DNA from: Pseudonocardia sp.
GTDB lineage: Bacteria > Actinomycetota > Actinomycetes > Mycobacteriales > Pseudonocardiaceae
Assembly: GCF_025965585.1 (NCBI RefSeq)
Contig: NZ_JAOPWR010000408.1
Span: 1 to 54,987 of the forward strand
Length of the DNA: 54,987 nucleotides
Direction: 5' to 3'
Below, piece after piece: positions 1 to 7,997 of this stretch. The notes beneath the pieces are model-generated. The model saw only the letters and a program-made list of their open reading frames with translations. It searched no databases and was not told where the DNA came from. The translations under genes were made by a program, and so were the position numbers. How positions within the stretch are numbered: position 1 is the first letter of the stretch; each line of letters begins with the position of its first letter.

Positions 1-175
1 CGGCCTCGGCGGCGCGCCTGCGGCGGCGCTGCTCGTCGACGTGGGCGTCGGGGTGCGTGCGCGGGCCGGGCGCCCACGCCGCGTCGTCCCGGAGTCCCCG
101 CGGTCCCTCCTCGGGCAGCATTCCCGACGGCCCTCGTGGCGCCATGCGCCGGACGTTCATCGACTCAGCGACCAT
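1..175 (-). CDS. Unidentified protein, N-terminal part (runs off left edge)
   Basis: An open frame reads leftward from ATG at 175 to the window edge without a stop, about 58 codons. The start has a strong purine-rich ribosome binding site (GGGGGAG, six bases upstream). The visible residues start MVAESMNVRR and continue with a Gly/Pro/Asp-rich stretch and then a run of Arg (about residues 48-53). This suggests a disordered cytoplasmic N-terminus or the positive side of a membrane anchor, but no domain is visible. In-frame ATGs also lie at 160 and 145. The family cannot be named. It is the first gene of whatever lies to the left and is not coupled to the flavoprotein gene at 290. Confidence 0.5.
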   Translation of the reverse strand, partial: MVAESMNVRRMAPRGPSGMLPEEGPRGLRDDAAWAPGPRTHPDAHVDEQRRRRRAAEA

Positions 176-289
176 CGCGCGCTCCCCCGTTCGTGCAGAC
201 CCTCGTCGGCCGTTCCCTCCACACCCAACGAGCGACCTGCGGTCCAGGCGCGGGTACGGGAACGACAAGCACCAAAAGTGTGATGTCGC

Positions 290-1471
290 TCACCGGCCAT
301 CTGCCGGTCTGTGTCGGCGTGTCGGCGACAGAGGACCGAGCGTCACGTACTGTGCCGCCACTCGGAGCAACGCCTCCTTGGGCGCGGTGCCGCGTCCGAG
401 ACCCAGGTCGACGGCCGCGTCGAACACCTGCTGGTGCCGTGCCGCCGCCGCGACGGCCGCATCGAGGAACCGGCTGTGCGGCACCAGCCGCGCCAGCACA
501 CCGAGGTGGTCCTGGTGCCGCCCGAACGTCCGCCGCATCGCGGCGCGGTGGCCGGCCCCGGCCGCCTCCCCGAGGAGCGCGGCCCGCCCGGCCAGCACTC
601 CGGAGGCCACCGCGTCGAAGATGCCCTCACCGGTCAGCGGGTTGACCATCGACGCGGCGTCGCCCGCGAGCAGCACGCGGCCGTCGGGATGCAGGCGTGG
701 CGCGGTGGACAGCGGCAGGTGGTGGCCCCGCACGGTCGCAGGGTCGGGCTCCTCCCCCGGGAGCAGCGCCCGGAGCGCACCGAGGAGCTCCTGGCGGGTG
801 CCGCCGCCCCGGCGGTCGAACACCCCGTAGCCGACGTTGGACCCGCCGCCGAGCAGCGGGAACGACCACGCGTACGCCGGGTACCGCCCGCGCGCGAACT
901 CGATCATGAGGGCGTCCGGCTCGAGCGACGTCGGGGCGTAGCCGCGGACGGCCACCGCCGTGCCCGACGGCGGGGTGCGTGGCGCACCGAGCTGCCTGCG
1001 GACCGTGGAGTTGGCACCGTCGGCCCCGATGACCGCACGGGCGGCGATCGCACCGTCCAGCACGACGTGACCGGGGCGCACGGCGATCCGCCGGACGCGA
1101 TGGCGCACCAACCGCGCCCCGCGTGCCACTGCGGCGGCCACGAGCTGCGCGTCGAACACCTTGCGCGGGATCACGCGGTTGGGCCGCGCACACGTGCGGG
1201 CCACCACCTGCCCGCCAGGGCTGCGCAACCGCAGCCGGGGCACCTCCGGGCCGAGGTGCGACAGGTCGGGGACGCCCAGCGCGGCGAGCAGGTCGAGCAC
1301 GTGGGCGGCGATCCCGTCGCCACACGTCTTGTCGCGGGGGAAGTCGGCCGCGTCGAGCAGCAGCACCGAGGCGTCGGGGCGCAGCTGCAGCGCGCGCAGC
1401 GCGGCTGCGCTGCCGGCAGGCCCCGCTCCGACGACGGCGATGTCGACCAGGTCCTCCGGCACGTCGTTCAC
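290..1471 (-). CDS. Geranylgeranyl reductase family FAD-dependent oxidoreductase
   Basis: 393-residue flavoprotein of the geranylgeranyl reductase / p-hydroxybenzoate hydroxylase fold. The N-terminal FAD dinucleotide motif GAGPAG lies near residue 15, the family RDKTCGDG segment near residues 46-53, and the second FAD motif GDAASMVNP near residue 275, followed by the T-G-E-G-I helix. Family members reduce isoprenoid double bonds, for example in menaquinone side chains or carotenoid-type lipids, with NAD(P)H. The real substrate cannot be read from the sequence. The start is GTG; a weak TAGACC -10-like box lies six bases upstream, so the mRNA may be leaderless. It stands alone, with its 5' end 49 bp from the stop of the LuxR gene. 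Confidence 0.85.
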   Translation of the reverse strand: MNDVPEDLVDIAVVGAGPAGSAAALRALQLRPDASVLLLDAADFPRDKTCGDGIAAHVLDLLAALGVPDLSHLGPEVPRLRLRSPGGQVVARTCARPNRVIPRKVFDAQLVAAAVARGARLVRHRVRRIAVRPGHVVLDGAIAARAVIGADGANSTVRRQLGAPRTPPSGTAVAVRGYAPTSLEPDALMIEFARGRYPAYAWSFPLLGGGSNVGYGVFDRRGGGTRQELLGALRALLPGEEPDPATVRGHHLPLSTAPRLHPDGRVLLAGDAASMVNPLTGEGIFDAVASGVLAGRAALLGEAAGAGHRAAMRRTFGRHQDHLGVLARLVPHSRFLDAAVAAAARHQQVFDAAVDLGLGRGTAPKEALLRVAAQYVTLGPLSPTRRHRPADGR

Positions 1472-1520
1472 CCCATGGGTCTACCCCACGCGCTGCGGGC
1501 CGGCCGCGACCGGGGGGCCG

Positions 1521-2036
1521 TCACACGATCACCCCCGTCCGCAGCGCCAGCACGAGCAGCGCGTCGCGGTCGGGCTCGCCGAGCTTGCGCGCGATGCGCC
1601 GGATCGTGGTGCGCACCGTCAGCTCGGGCACGTCGAGCTGCGCGGCGATCTCCGCGTCGGTGCAGCCCTCGGCGGCCATCTGCAGGAACTCGCGCTCCCG
1701 CGGCGTCACCGCGCACGAGGTGCCCTGCGCGCCGTAGAGGCTGCGGCGGCCGCGGGTGCTGCGCTCACCCCAGCGGTCGGCGTGCTGCCGCCGGGCGAGC
1801 TCCGCGAGGGTGCGCAGGGAGCACGGCCACGGGGTGCTGCGGGCTCCCGTGCCGGCGCTGGTGCAGGTGCGGCAGCGCAGCTCCGCGTCGGGGGCGTGGT
1901 CGGCGAGGATGCGGAACCAGACGTCGACCATCGGGGCGAGGGCCGCGGCGGCACCGGGCGGGTCGTCGGCGGTCCGGGGGCGGGGGATGCCGGGGGTCGG
2001 GAGCGGGCGGTCGGCACGGGGCAGCGTGGCGGGCAC
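1521..2036 (-). CDS. LuxR-type helix-turn-helix regulator without receiver domain
   Basis: 171-residue protein. The C-terminal 65 residues are a clear LuxR/GerE helix-turn-helix: TPREREFLQMAAEG, then a DAEIAAQL recognition segment and a VRTTIRRIARKL helix. There is no receiver domain upstream. The N-terminal 100 residues hold a CRTC pair near residue 54 and a further Cys near residue 71, which might bind metal or sense thiol redox state (inference). The GTG start has an AGGAGA ribosome binding site five bases upstream. It lies 42 bp after the secreted protein gene on the same strand and may be the last gene of the ferric-reductase/DUF4142 unit, which would make it that unit's local regulator. 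Confidence 0.8.
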   Translation of the reverse strand: MPATLPRADRPLPTPGIPRPRTADDPPGAAAALAPMVDVWFRILADHAPDAELRCRTCTSAGTGARSTPWPCSLRTLAELARRQHADRWGERSTRGRRSLYGAQGTSCAVTPREREFLQMAAEGCTDAEIAAQLDVPELTVRTTIRRIARKLGEPDRDALLVLALRTGVIV

Positions 2037-2078
2037 GCGGGTCTCCTGGGGTGTGACGGGGAGCGGGGAGGGAGTGGC

Positions 2079-3077
2079 TCAGCCGATGGTGATGCGGACC
2101 GAGTCGACGGCCGGCGTCTGGTTGGCGCGCCGCATCATCGGGATCCGGTGCGAGCCATCACCGGCCCAGACGGTGCACTGCGCCTCGCCCTTCGGCAGGC
2201 CGGTCACGTTCACCGTGACGGTGTCGGGCTTCCTGCCACCGCCGCCGTCCTGCGTGGCCACGAAGAACGCCGGCACGGGCGCGGACTCGGGAGCCTCGTC
2301 GAGGCTCGGGAGCATGCGGCACGCGGTGTGGAAGTGACCGCGCTGCAGGCCGTTCGGGTCGAGGAACGAGCTCTCCAGGTAGTAGCCGCCCGCCGCAGCA
2401 CCGAGGAACCGGTCGCGCACGAGGTTGCGGGTGCTCACCGAGATCGCGAACGGGGCGTCGGCCGCCACCTCCTTCGGGAACCTGGTGATGAGCAGCTCCG
2501 GGTCCTTGTCCTCCGCCGCGACCTCGCCGAACGCCGTCGAGACGCACGCGGGCGCGATCTGGAAGCCGGTGTGCGGCTGGAGCTTGCTGGTGCTGCAGTC
2601 GCGGCCCAGGACGTCGAGGCCGTTGTTCGCGGGCGGGTTCGCCGCCGCGGTCGCACCCGACGTCGGCGCCGCGCTCGCGTCGACGGTGGGGTCCGCGGTG
2701 GGGTCGGCCGTGGCGTCGGCGCTCTCGGTGGGATCGGCCCCGTTCGTCGGGTCCTCGGGGGGGTCGGGGGTCTCGGTGGAGTCGCCCGTCGTGTCGTCGG
2801 CCGGGACGACCGCGGACGACGTCGTCCCCGTGCTGTGGCCGGAGTGGCTGCCGGGCCGGCCTCCGTGCTGACCGGAGTGACCGGCGGCCGCGCCCGCACT
2901 GCTGGTCGGCCGCACCACCGTGCTGGCGGCGGCGTAGTCGCAGGCGGCGGGCGCGACACACGCGACGAACGCGAAGGCGGCGATCGCGATGCGCCTGCCC
3001 ACGGCCGGATCGCGAAGCGGCAGCTCCGGCGTCAGCGGATCGGCGGAAGATGTCGGGGCGGGTTCCGAGGTCGGCAT
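2079..3077 (-). CDS. Secreted or membrane-anchored protein with disordered Ser/Thr/Pro/Asp linker
   Basis: 332 residues from ATG at 3077, preceded by GGAG eight bases upstream. After a hydrophilic N-region comes a hydrophobic segment (about residues 31-50) ending VAPAACDY. This is a signal peptide or anchor; the Cys context is a poor lipobox because Pro occupies position -3. Residues 55-150 are low complexity (His/Gly, then Asp/Pro/Thr/Ala repeats such as ADPTADPT), typical of an extracytoplasmic spacer. The C-terminal 180 residues form a compact domain with four Cys and the segments GHFHTACRML and DGSHRIPMM, whose His residues could bind metal. I recognise this domain only as an uncharacterised actinobacterial family. 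It is the third gene after the ferric-reductase-like and DUF4142 genes and probably works with them in the envelope. Confidence 0.75.
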   Translation of the reverse strand: MPTSEPAPTSSADPLTPELPLRDPAVGRRIAIAAFAFVACVAPAACDYAAASTVVRPTSSAGAAAGHSGQHGGRPGSHSGHSTGTTSSAVVPADDTTGDSTETPDPPEDPTNGADPTESADATADPTADPTVDASAAPTSGATAAANPPANNGLDVLGRDCSTSKLQPHTGFQIAPACVSTAFGEVAAEDKDPELLITRFPKEVAADAPFAISVSTRNLVRDRFLGAAAGGYYLESSFLDPNGLQRGHFHTACRMLPSLDEAPESAPVPAFFVATQDGGGGRKPDTVTVNVTGLPKGEAQCTVWAGDGSHRIPMMRRANQTPAVDSVRITIG

Positions 3078-3178
3078 GGTCGAGCTCCGTTCGGGGGATC
3101 GACGGGCCCTGGGGAGGCCCGTCGGCGGTGTCCGGCTGGGATAGCGCGGAGCTGTTGCCGGACCTGGACGCGAGCTGG

Positions 3179-4363
3179 CTAACGGCGGACGGAGTGGCGC
3201 GGACCCGTCGTGTCGACCGGGGTGCCGCGGGGCGTGACGGGGGTGCGGTGCGAGCCGGTGTTCTCCCCGGGGGCGGGTTCGACCCGGCGGAACAGGGGGC
3301 CGGTGCTCTCGCCGGGGGCCGGCACGGTGCGCCGGGTCGAGCGGCCGGTGGGAGCGTCGACGAGGTGGGAGTCGACCCGGTGGGAGTCGACGCGGTGGGA
3401 GTCGACCCGGTGGGAACCGGTGGTCTCGCCGTTGGGGAGCAGCCGGTGCGGGCCGGTGAATTCGCCGGGAGCCAGCCGCCGCCGCGGGGCGTCCGCCGCC
3501 GGGGGCGCGAACCCGTGCGGCCCGGAGACCTCCTCCGGCGACGCGCGCGGAGCGGGGATCGCCAGCGCTGGCACGGCGGCGGGCTCCACCGGGGGTGTCG
3601 GCCGTGCCATGGGCACCGCCTGCCGGGCCACCGTCACGCGGCGCGGCCGGGACGCCGTGCGGCGCCGCAAGGCGAGCACCAGCCCGACCGCGGCCAGCAG
3701 GGCCGCGATGAACACCAGCAGGGGCACGATCAGGTCGGTCCAGCTCGTTGCGCCCGACAGCAGCCCGGGCGACGGTGGCGCGGGCAGCGCCGAGTAGTCC
3801 ACGAGCCCGGTGCTCTCGAGATAGGCCAGGTGCCTGCTGACGAACTCGTTCGCGGTGGTGGCGAAGTCGCGGATGAGCGAGTTGCGGGTGCCGGCGCGGA
3901 CCTGTGCGACGAGGGCCAGCACGGTCCCGTGCGCCTGCCGCAGCCGCTGGACGAACGTGCGGTCGTAGTCCGAGCCGGTCTGCGCGGAGATCTCCTGCAT
4001 CCAGGCCTGCTGCTGGGCGCTGGGGCTGGTGGGGAGCAGCACGCCGAGCTTGTCCGCGACGGAGCGGACGTCGGCGTCGAGGGTGGCGTGCTCGGAGGCG
4101 ATGTGCTGGCCGACCTCGCGCACCGCGGGCGACGTTGCCTGCTGCGCGGCCTGCTGGCCCGTGGGCACCTCCCAGAGGTCGGCCATGCGCACCTTCGCGA
4201 GCAGGTCGCGGTCGGCCGGGCCGAGCGGGCCCCACTGGGTCTGTGTCCAGCCGCCGGTGCCCGGGGTGTCCGAGGACCACGACTGGAACACCGACACGGC
4301 CGCGGCCAGCACCACCGCGACGAGCACGGAGACGCGCAGGAACCGGGGTATCCGGCGGAGCAT
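3179..4363 (-). CDS. DUF4142 (ferritin-like) membrane-anchored protein with pentapeptide repeats
   Basis: 394 residues from ATG at 4363, with AAAGG six bases upstream. Residues 8-27 are a signal anchor. Residues 45-190 match the DUF4142 four-helix ferritin-like domain, with A-D-R-D-L-L-A-K near the start and the helix segment VREVGQHIASEHATLD. A second hydrophobic helix (about residues 210-235, DLIVPLLVFIAALLAAVGLVLAL) places the long C-terminal tail inside the cell. The tail is Pro/Arg-rich and holds tandem (R)VDSH pentapeptides plus repeated PGE-[SN]-TG-[SP] motifs. Known DUF4142 proteins are mostly uncharacterised extracytoplasmic proteins. It lies 50 bp downstream of the ferric-reductase-like gene. 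Confidence 0.8.
   Translation of the reverse strand: MLRRIPRFLRVSVLVAVVLAAAVSVFQSWSSDTPGTGGWTQTQWGPLGPADRDLLAKVRMADLWEVPTGQQAAQQATSPAVREVGQHIASEHATLDADVRSVADKLGVLLPTSPSAQQQAWMQEISAQTGSDYDRTFVQRLRQAHGTVLALVAQVRAGTRNSLIRDFATTANEFVSRHLAYLESTGLVDYSALPAPPSPGLLSGATSWTDLIVPLLVFIAALLAAVGLVLALRRRTASRPRRVTVARQAVPMARPTPPVEPAAVPALAIPAPRASPEEVSGPHGFAPPAADAPRRRLAPGEFTGPHRLLPNGETTGSHRVDSHRVDSHRVDSHLVDAPTGRSTRRTVPAPGESTGPLFRRVEPAPGENTGSHRTPVTPRGTPVDTTGPRHSVRR
3364..3416. repeat. 15-bp in-frame tandem repeats in the DUF4142 gene
   Basis: Three near-identical 15-bp units (GGTGGGAGTCGACCC; the middle copy ends CGC) followed by a decayed fourth. On the minus strand they encode the pentapeptide repeat VDSHR in the cytoplasmic tail. 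Each unit holds a GTCGAC palindrome. Because the unit is a multiple of three, copy-number change would alter tail length without breaking the frame. Confidence 0.85.
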
Positions 4364-4413
4364 GGGGAGCCTTTCTGGCAGTGCAGGTACGACAGTGCGG
4401 GTACGCGGGTGGG

Positions 4414-5751
4414 TCAGACGAAGTCGAAGAGCTCGGTGCGGATCCGCGACGCCGGCACGTCCATGACGTCGAGGACGTCCAGCGCGTCGTCCACGAGGCC
4501 GGGCGGTCCGCAGAGGAAGTAGTCGAGGGCCTCGGGACGCTCGACGGTGCCGAGCACCATCGCGAACAGGCCCACGCCGAGGTCGCCGGTGTGTCCCTCC
4601 CACCCGTCGGGCGGGCGGCGCAGCACCTCGGTGACCTCGAGGTCGAGGCTGTGACACAGGAAGCCGAGCTCCTCGCGGAACAGCAGGTCCTCGGGCGACC
4701 CCGCGACCACGACGAGCCGGTACGGGCGGGGGTCGCCGCGGTCGGCGGCGGTGCGCAGCATGCTCATCATCGGCGTGATCCCGACCCCGCCAGCGATGAG
4801 CACGAAGCCGTCGCAGACGCCGATGTCGGAGGTGAACGCGCCGTGCGGGCCGTCGACCCACACCGGGCTGCCCGGTCGCAGTGTGCGCAGCGCGCGGGTG
4901 AAGTCCCCCGTGTGCCGGACGGTGAACTCGGTGTGGTCGAGGTGCGCGCTCGACGCGATCGTGAACGGGTGCTCCTCGGCCGCGGGAGAGCGCCTCAGCC
5001 GGATCCAGGCGAACTGGCCCGGCGCGAACGCCCAGTCGGCGGCGGCGGACGCGTGGCTGTGCCTGCGCCTTCGGCGCGGCCCGAGCACGACGGTGCTGAC
5101 CGTCGGGCTCTCGGCGCGGACCTCCATCACCATGAACTCGGTGGACGGGTCGAGCAGCCCGCGCCAGACCCACCGGTAGGCCGCGACCGCCAGCAGGACG
5201 AGCACCAGCACCGTCAGCGTCACGAGCATCGCGGCCTGCTGCACCACGTGGTCGAGCCACCAGACGTGCAGGGCGGAGAAGAGCACCGCCGCCGAGCCGA
5301 GCCCGATGTGCGTCCAGCGCCAGAACTCGTAGGACAGCCGCAGGTGCCGGCGCATCAGCGCGCTGACGACGAGCGCGCCGAGGGCCGTGGTCGCCGCCAC
5401 CGCGGCCTGGGCCCGGTGGGGAGCGGTGGGCACGTCGAGCAGCGCCACGGCGGACGGGTCGGCCGCGACGACGCATGCGAGGTGCAGCATCACCAGCACC
5501 GCGGCGCCGACGCCGAGGAACCGGTGCACCTCGATGACGCCCTCGATGCCGAACGCGCGGTTGACCGACCGCAGCCTGCTGGGCAGCACGGCCGCGCAGA
5601 CCATCGCCGACAGCGCGAACAGGCCCGTGAGCACCGACAGCCGCGACCACGTCGGCTCATCCGGCGCCGTCGCCAGCCACAGCAGCGCCGGCACCACCAT
5701 GATGGCGCCGAGGGCCGCGAGCCACGCGGTGCGGAAGTTCCTGTCGGTCAT
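4414..5751 (-). CDS. Ferric-reductase-like membrane protein with FAD/NAD(P)H reductase domain
   Basis: 445 residues. The N-terminal 210 residues hold about six membrane helices with histidines suited to haem binding (HRFLG near 77, MLHLA near 90, WTHIG and ALHVWW near 150-165), as in ferric reductase transmembrane domains. The C-terminal half is a ferredoxin-NADP reductase module: FAD motif HPFTIAS (about residue 265), the nucleotide-binding segment GGVGITPMMSML (about residue 330) and terminal CGPPGLVDDAL. It should carry electrons from cytosolic NAD(P)H through FAD and haem to an acceptor outside the membrane, either a metal or a partner protein. It has no ribosome binding site but a TACGGT -10 box eight bases before ATG. 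It is the first gene of the minus-strand unit continuing into the DUF4142 and secreted-protein genes. Confidence 0.85.
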   Translation of the reverse strand: MTDRNFRTAWLAALGAIMVVPALLWLATAPDEPTWSRLSVLTGLFALSAMVCAAVLPSRLRSVNRAFGIEGVIEVHRFLGVGAAVLVMLHLACVVAADPSAVALLDVPTAPHRAQAAVAATTALGALVVSALMRRHLRLSYEFWRWTHIGLGSAAVLFSALHVWWLDHVVQQAAMLVTLTVLVLVLLAVAAYRWVWRGLLDPSTEFMVMEVRAESPTVSTVVLGPRRRRRHSHASAAADWAFAPGQFAWIRLRRSPAAEEHPFTIASSAHLDHTEFTVRHTGDFTRALRTLRPGSPVWVDGPHGAFTSDIGVCDGFVLIAGGVGITPMMSMLRTAADRGDPRPYRLVVVAGSPEDLLFREELGFLCHSLDLEVTEVLRRPPDGWEGHTGDLGVGLFAMVLGTVERPEALDYFLCGPPGLVDDALDVLDVMDVPASRIRTELFDFV

Positions 5752-5759
5752 GGCGGCAG

Positions 5760-5765
5760 ACCGTA
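5760..5765 (-). promoter_or_regulatory. -10 box (TACGGT), leaderless promoter of ferric-reductase-like gene
   Basis: TACGGT on the minus strand ends eight bases before the ATG at 5751, where no Shine-Dalgarno sequence is present. The spacing fits a transcript starting at or next to the start codon. Confidence 0.5.
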
Positions 5766-6063
5766 TGCAGGGGTCACGGGCGCGGGTTGCGAAGCTGAGA
5801 GCGTCGTGGGCCGGGAGTGAGGTCAGCCGCGACGAGCGGCGACAGGTTGCTCCGGACGCTGCACGGGTTGCGCCGATCGCCGAGCAACCACTTTCAGGGA
5901 GTAACGGAACGGCAACGGTCGGCCGGAGGATCGGGCCGCTCGGCGTTCCGCGGACCCGCCGCGACCGGTCGTCGCGGACCGGCCGCCGCCACCGTGCCGG
6001 ACCGGAGGGTGAACGGTCAAGCGGGTCCCCCGAGCCGTCACCGGCCGACCCGTCCGGCAGCGG
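5766..6063. other. Intergenic stretch without recognisable gene
   Basis: About 300 bases between the ferric-reductase-like promoter and the ligD-type gene end. No frame shows a protein-like composition with a start and ribosome binding site. The only structure noted is the small hairpin at 5959-5977. Confidence 0.5.
5959..5977 (-). terminator. Possible terminator hairpin after the LigD-type polymerase gene
   Basis: CCGCGA, a seven-base loop and TCGCGG, 87 bases beyond the stop of the minus-strand gene at 6064. There is no U-tract, so it is only a weak candidate. Confidence 0.3.
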
Positions 6064-7092
6064 CTACTGACCGGGCTGGGGGTTGCGCGCCCGGCTCGGT
6101 TGCACCCGCATCGGCTCCCCCGCCATCTTCGGGTACTCCGGCGGGTAGGGCATCTCCCCGCGCGGGTCGGCGGCGTACCACTCCAGCGCCGTCTCGATGC
6201 CGCCCGCGTGGGCGTCCATCTCGGCGTGCGGGTCGCCGCGCTCCGCGTAGATGCCGGGCACGGTGCGCACGTCGAAGTCCTCGGGCTCGACGTCGGGCAG
6301 GTCGTCCCAGGTCACCGGCATCGACACGGTGGCCCGCGGGCGCCCGCGCACCGACCACGCCGACGCGATCGTCCGGTCGCGGGCGGCCTGGTTGTAGTCG
6401 AGGAAGATCCGCTCGCCGCGCTCCTCCTTCCACCAGTCGACGGTGGCGGCGTCCGGCAGGCGCTCGCACACCCTGCGGGCGAGGGCGATGACGGCGTGCC
6501 GCACGTCCACGAAGTCCCACTCGGGCCGGATCCGGCAGAACACGTGGATACCCCGCCCGCCCGAGGTCTTGGGCCAGCCCACGAGCCCGGCCTCGTCGAG
6601 CACCTCGCGCAGCACCGCGGCCACGGCCCTGGCGTCGGCGAAGTCGGTGCCGGGCTGCGGATCGAGGTCGATGCGCAGCTCGTCGGGACGGTCGGTGTCG
6701 GCGCGGCGCACCGGCCAGGGATGGAAGTCGAAGGTGCCCATGTTGGCCGCCCACAACAGCACCGCGGGCTCGGTGGGGCACAACGAGTCGGCCGTGCGCC
6801 CGCTCGGGAACGTGACCCGGGCCGTCTCGGTGTAGGCGGGCGCGCCCTTGGGCAGGCGCTTGGAGTAGAACGGCTCGCCCTCGACGCCGTCCGGGTAACG
6901 CTTGAGGTTGGTGGGGCGCTCGCGCAGCACGCGCAGCAGCGGGTCGACCACCGCGAGGTAGTACTCCACCACCTCGCGCTTGGTGATGCCCGGCTCCGGG
7001 AAGTAGATCTTGTCCGGGCTGGTCAGGCGCACCTCGCGGTCGCCGTCCGGGCCCGGGACGGTGAGCAGCACCGCCGCCGCCTTGGTCGCCAC
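6064..7092 (-). CDS. LigD-type polymerase domain (archaeo-eukaryotic primase fold), stand-alone
   Basis: 342 residues matching the polymerase domain of bacterial LigD, an NHEJ repair enzyme that fills gaps with preference for ribonucleotides. The family start (LTSPDKIYFPEPGITK), the catalytic DLDP near residue 142, the SGGRGIHVF segment near residue 176 and the FLDYNQ...RTIASAWSVR block are all visible. No ligase or nuclease domain is fused and no Ku gene lies in the window, so it is one of the separate PolDom paralogues common in actinomycetes. The start is GTG with TAGCGT eight bases upstream and no Shine-Dalgarno, so the mRNA is probably leaderless. It is divergent from the small membrane protein gene at 7125. 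Confidence 0.9.
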   Translation of the reverse strand: MATKAAAVLLTVPGPDGDREVRLTSPDKIYFPEPGITKREVVEYYLAVVDPLLRVLRERPTNLKRYPDGVEGEPFYSKRLPKGAPAYTETARVTFPSGRTADSLCPTEPAVLLWAANMGTFDFHPWPVRRADTDRPDELRIDLDPQPGTDFADARAVAAVLREVLDEAGLVGWPKTSGGRGIHVFCRIRPEWDFVDVRHAVIALARRVCERLPDAATVDWWKEERGERIFLDYNQAARDRTIASAWSVRGRPRATVSMPVTWDDLPDVEPEDFDVRTVPGIYAERGDPHAEMDAHAGGIETALEWYAADPRGEMPYPPEYPKMAGEPMRVQPSRARNPQPGQ

Positions 7093-7100
7093 GGGGGCGC

Positions 7101-7117
7101 ACGCTACCGGCTACGCT
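7101..7117. promoter_or_regulatory. Divergent pair of -10 boxes for two leaderless genes
   Basis: TAGCGT on minus (7106-7101) lies eight bases before the GTG at 7092. TACGCT on plus (7112-7117) lies seven bases before the GTG at 7125. The boxes are five bases apart, so both genes must be transcribed from one compact, mutually overlapping promoter region. Confidence 0.55.
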
Positions 7118-7124
7118 GGGTTCC

Positions 7125-7412
7125 GTGCCCGAACCGGACAGATCTCGTCAGTTCGACGACGAGCTGCTCGGCCTCGATCCCGACGATCCCGAGGCGCGGG
7201 CCTTCGCCGCCCACCTCGACCGCATGCAGCGCGAGCGCCCCGCGTTCACCGTCGAGGGATACCTGGCCGGGGTCAGCGAGTTCGCCGACTCCGCCAACCG
7301 CGCCGAGGGCGAACGGCGCTGGGGCGCCGTGCTGATCGTGCTGCTCCTGCTCGCCGTCTCCGCCTACCTGGTGTGGGACGTCCTCCACTTCGTGGCGACC
7401 ACGTGGCTGTAA
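7125..7412 (+). CDS. Small single-pass membrane protein of unknown function
   Basis: 95 residues: an acidic, charged N-terminal region (about residues 1-66, with DDELLGLDPDDPEA) and one C-terminal transmembrane helix (about residues 67-88, AVLIVLLLLAVSAYLVW), so mostly cytoplasmic with a short outside tail. I recognise no domain. The GTG start lies seven bases after a TACGCT -10 box and lacks a Shine-Dalgarno, pointing to a leaderless mRNA. The next gene, msrB, has its own promoter. Confidence 0.7.
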   Translation: MPEPDRSRQFDDELLGLDPDDPEARAFAAHLDRMQRERPAFTVEGYLAGVSEFADSANRAEGERRWGAVLIVLLLLAVSAYLVWDVLHFVATTWL

Positions 7413-7475
7413 GAGCGTGTCGTTCGTAAGAAATGGGATGGACCGCATCACGAGCGCGCCGGCGGGGCGCGGACA

Positions 7476-7481
7476 TAGTGT
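7476..7481 (+). promoter_or_regulatory. -10 box (TAGTGT) of msrB, leaderless
   Basis: TAGTGT ends seven bases before the ATG at 7489, with no ribosome binding site between. This spacing selects 7489 over the in-frame GTG at 7417. Confidence 0.55.
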
Positions 7482-7488
7482 GGAACGC

Positions 7489-7911
7489 ATGGACAAGACC
7501 ACCCAACCGGCCGCGAAGGTCGTCAAGACCGACGCCGAGTGGCACGAGCAGCTCACCCCCGCCGAGTACCAGGTGCTGCGCCAGGCGGGCACCGAGCGCC
7601 CGTTCGTCGGCGAGTACACCGACACGAAGACCACGGGCGTCTACGAGTGCCGCGCGTGCGGCGCCGAACTCTTCCGCAGCGACACCAAGTTCGAGTCGCA
7701 CTGCGGGTGGCCATCGTTCTTCACCCCTCTCGCGGGCGACACCGTCATCGAGCGCACCGACTACTCGATGGGTGTGAAGCGCGTCGAGGTTGTCTGCGCC
7801 ACGTGCCACAGCCACCTCGGCCACGTGTTCGCGGGCGAGGGCTACGGCACCCCGACCGACCTCCGCTACTGCATCAACAGCATCTCGCTGAAGCTCGTGC
7901 CGGACGCCTGA
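7489..7911 (+). CDS. msrB: Peptide-methionine (R)-S-oxide reductase MsrB
   Basis: 140 residues, the normal MsrB length. It reduces the R-epimer of methionine sulfoxide in proteins, using thioredoxin. The two zinc CxxC motifs (CRAC and CATC, near residues 55 and 104), HCGWPSFF (near residue 71), HSHLGHVF (near 108) and the catalytic Cys in RYCINS near the C-terminus are all present. The start was chosen at 7489 because of the -10 box seven bases upstream; the longer frame from 7417 would add a non-homologous tail. It faces hemQ across a shared hairpin. Confidence 0.95.
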   Translation: MDKTTQPAAKVVKTDAEWHEQLTPAEYQVLRQAGTERPFVGEYTDTKTTGVYECRACGAELFRSDTKFESHCGWPSFFTPLAGDTVIERTDYSMGVKRVEVVCATCHSHLGHVFAGEGYGTPTDLRYCINSISLKLVPDA

Positions 7912-7924
7912 GCATGATCGCGCC

Positions 7925-7968
7925 GAGATGGGCGGATCCGCGGATCGACCAGCGGAAACGCCCACCTC
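7925..7968. terminator. Convergent terminator between msrB and hemQ
   Basis: GAGATGGGCG pairs with CGCCCACCTC (nine of ten bases). The 24-base loop itself holds the palindrome GATCCGCGGATC. It lies 14 bases after the msrB stop and 22 bases beyond the hemQ stop, so it could end both transcripts. Confidence 0.55.
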
Positions 7969-7970
7969 GC

Positions 7971-7997
7971 GGTGATCAGGGCAAGGTGATCAGGGCA
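7971..7997. repeat. 14-bp tandem duplication over the hemQ stop codon
   Basis: GGTGATCAGGGCA occurs at 7971-7983 and again at 7985-7997. The second copy contains the hemQ stop codon (7990-7992). It looks like a small recent duplication without effect on the protein. Confidence 0.6.

Noticed and set aside
2079..2990. Lipoprotein call for the secreted protein
   Set aside because: The Cys after the hydrophobic stretch is preceded by P-A-A, a poor lipobox, so only a signal peptide or anchor is claimed.
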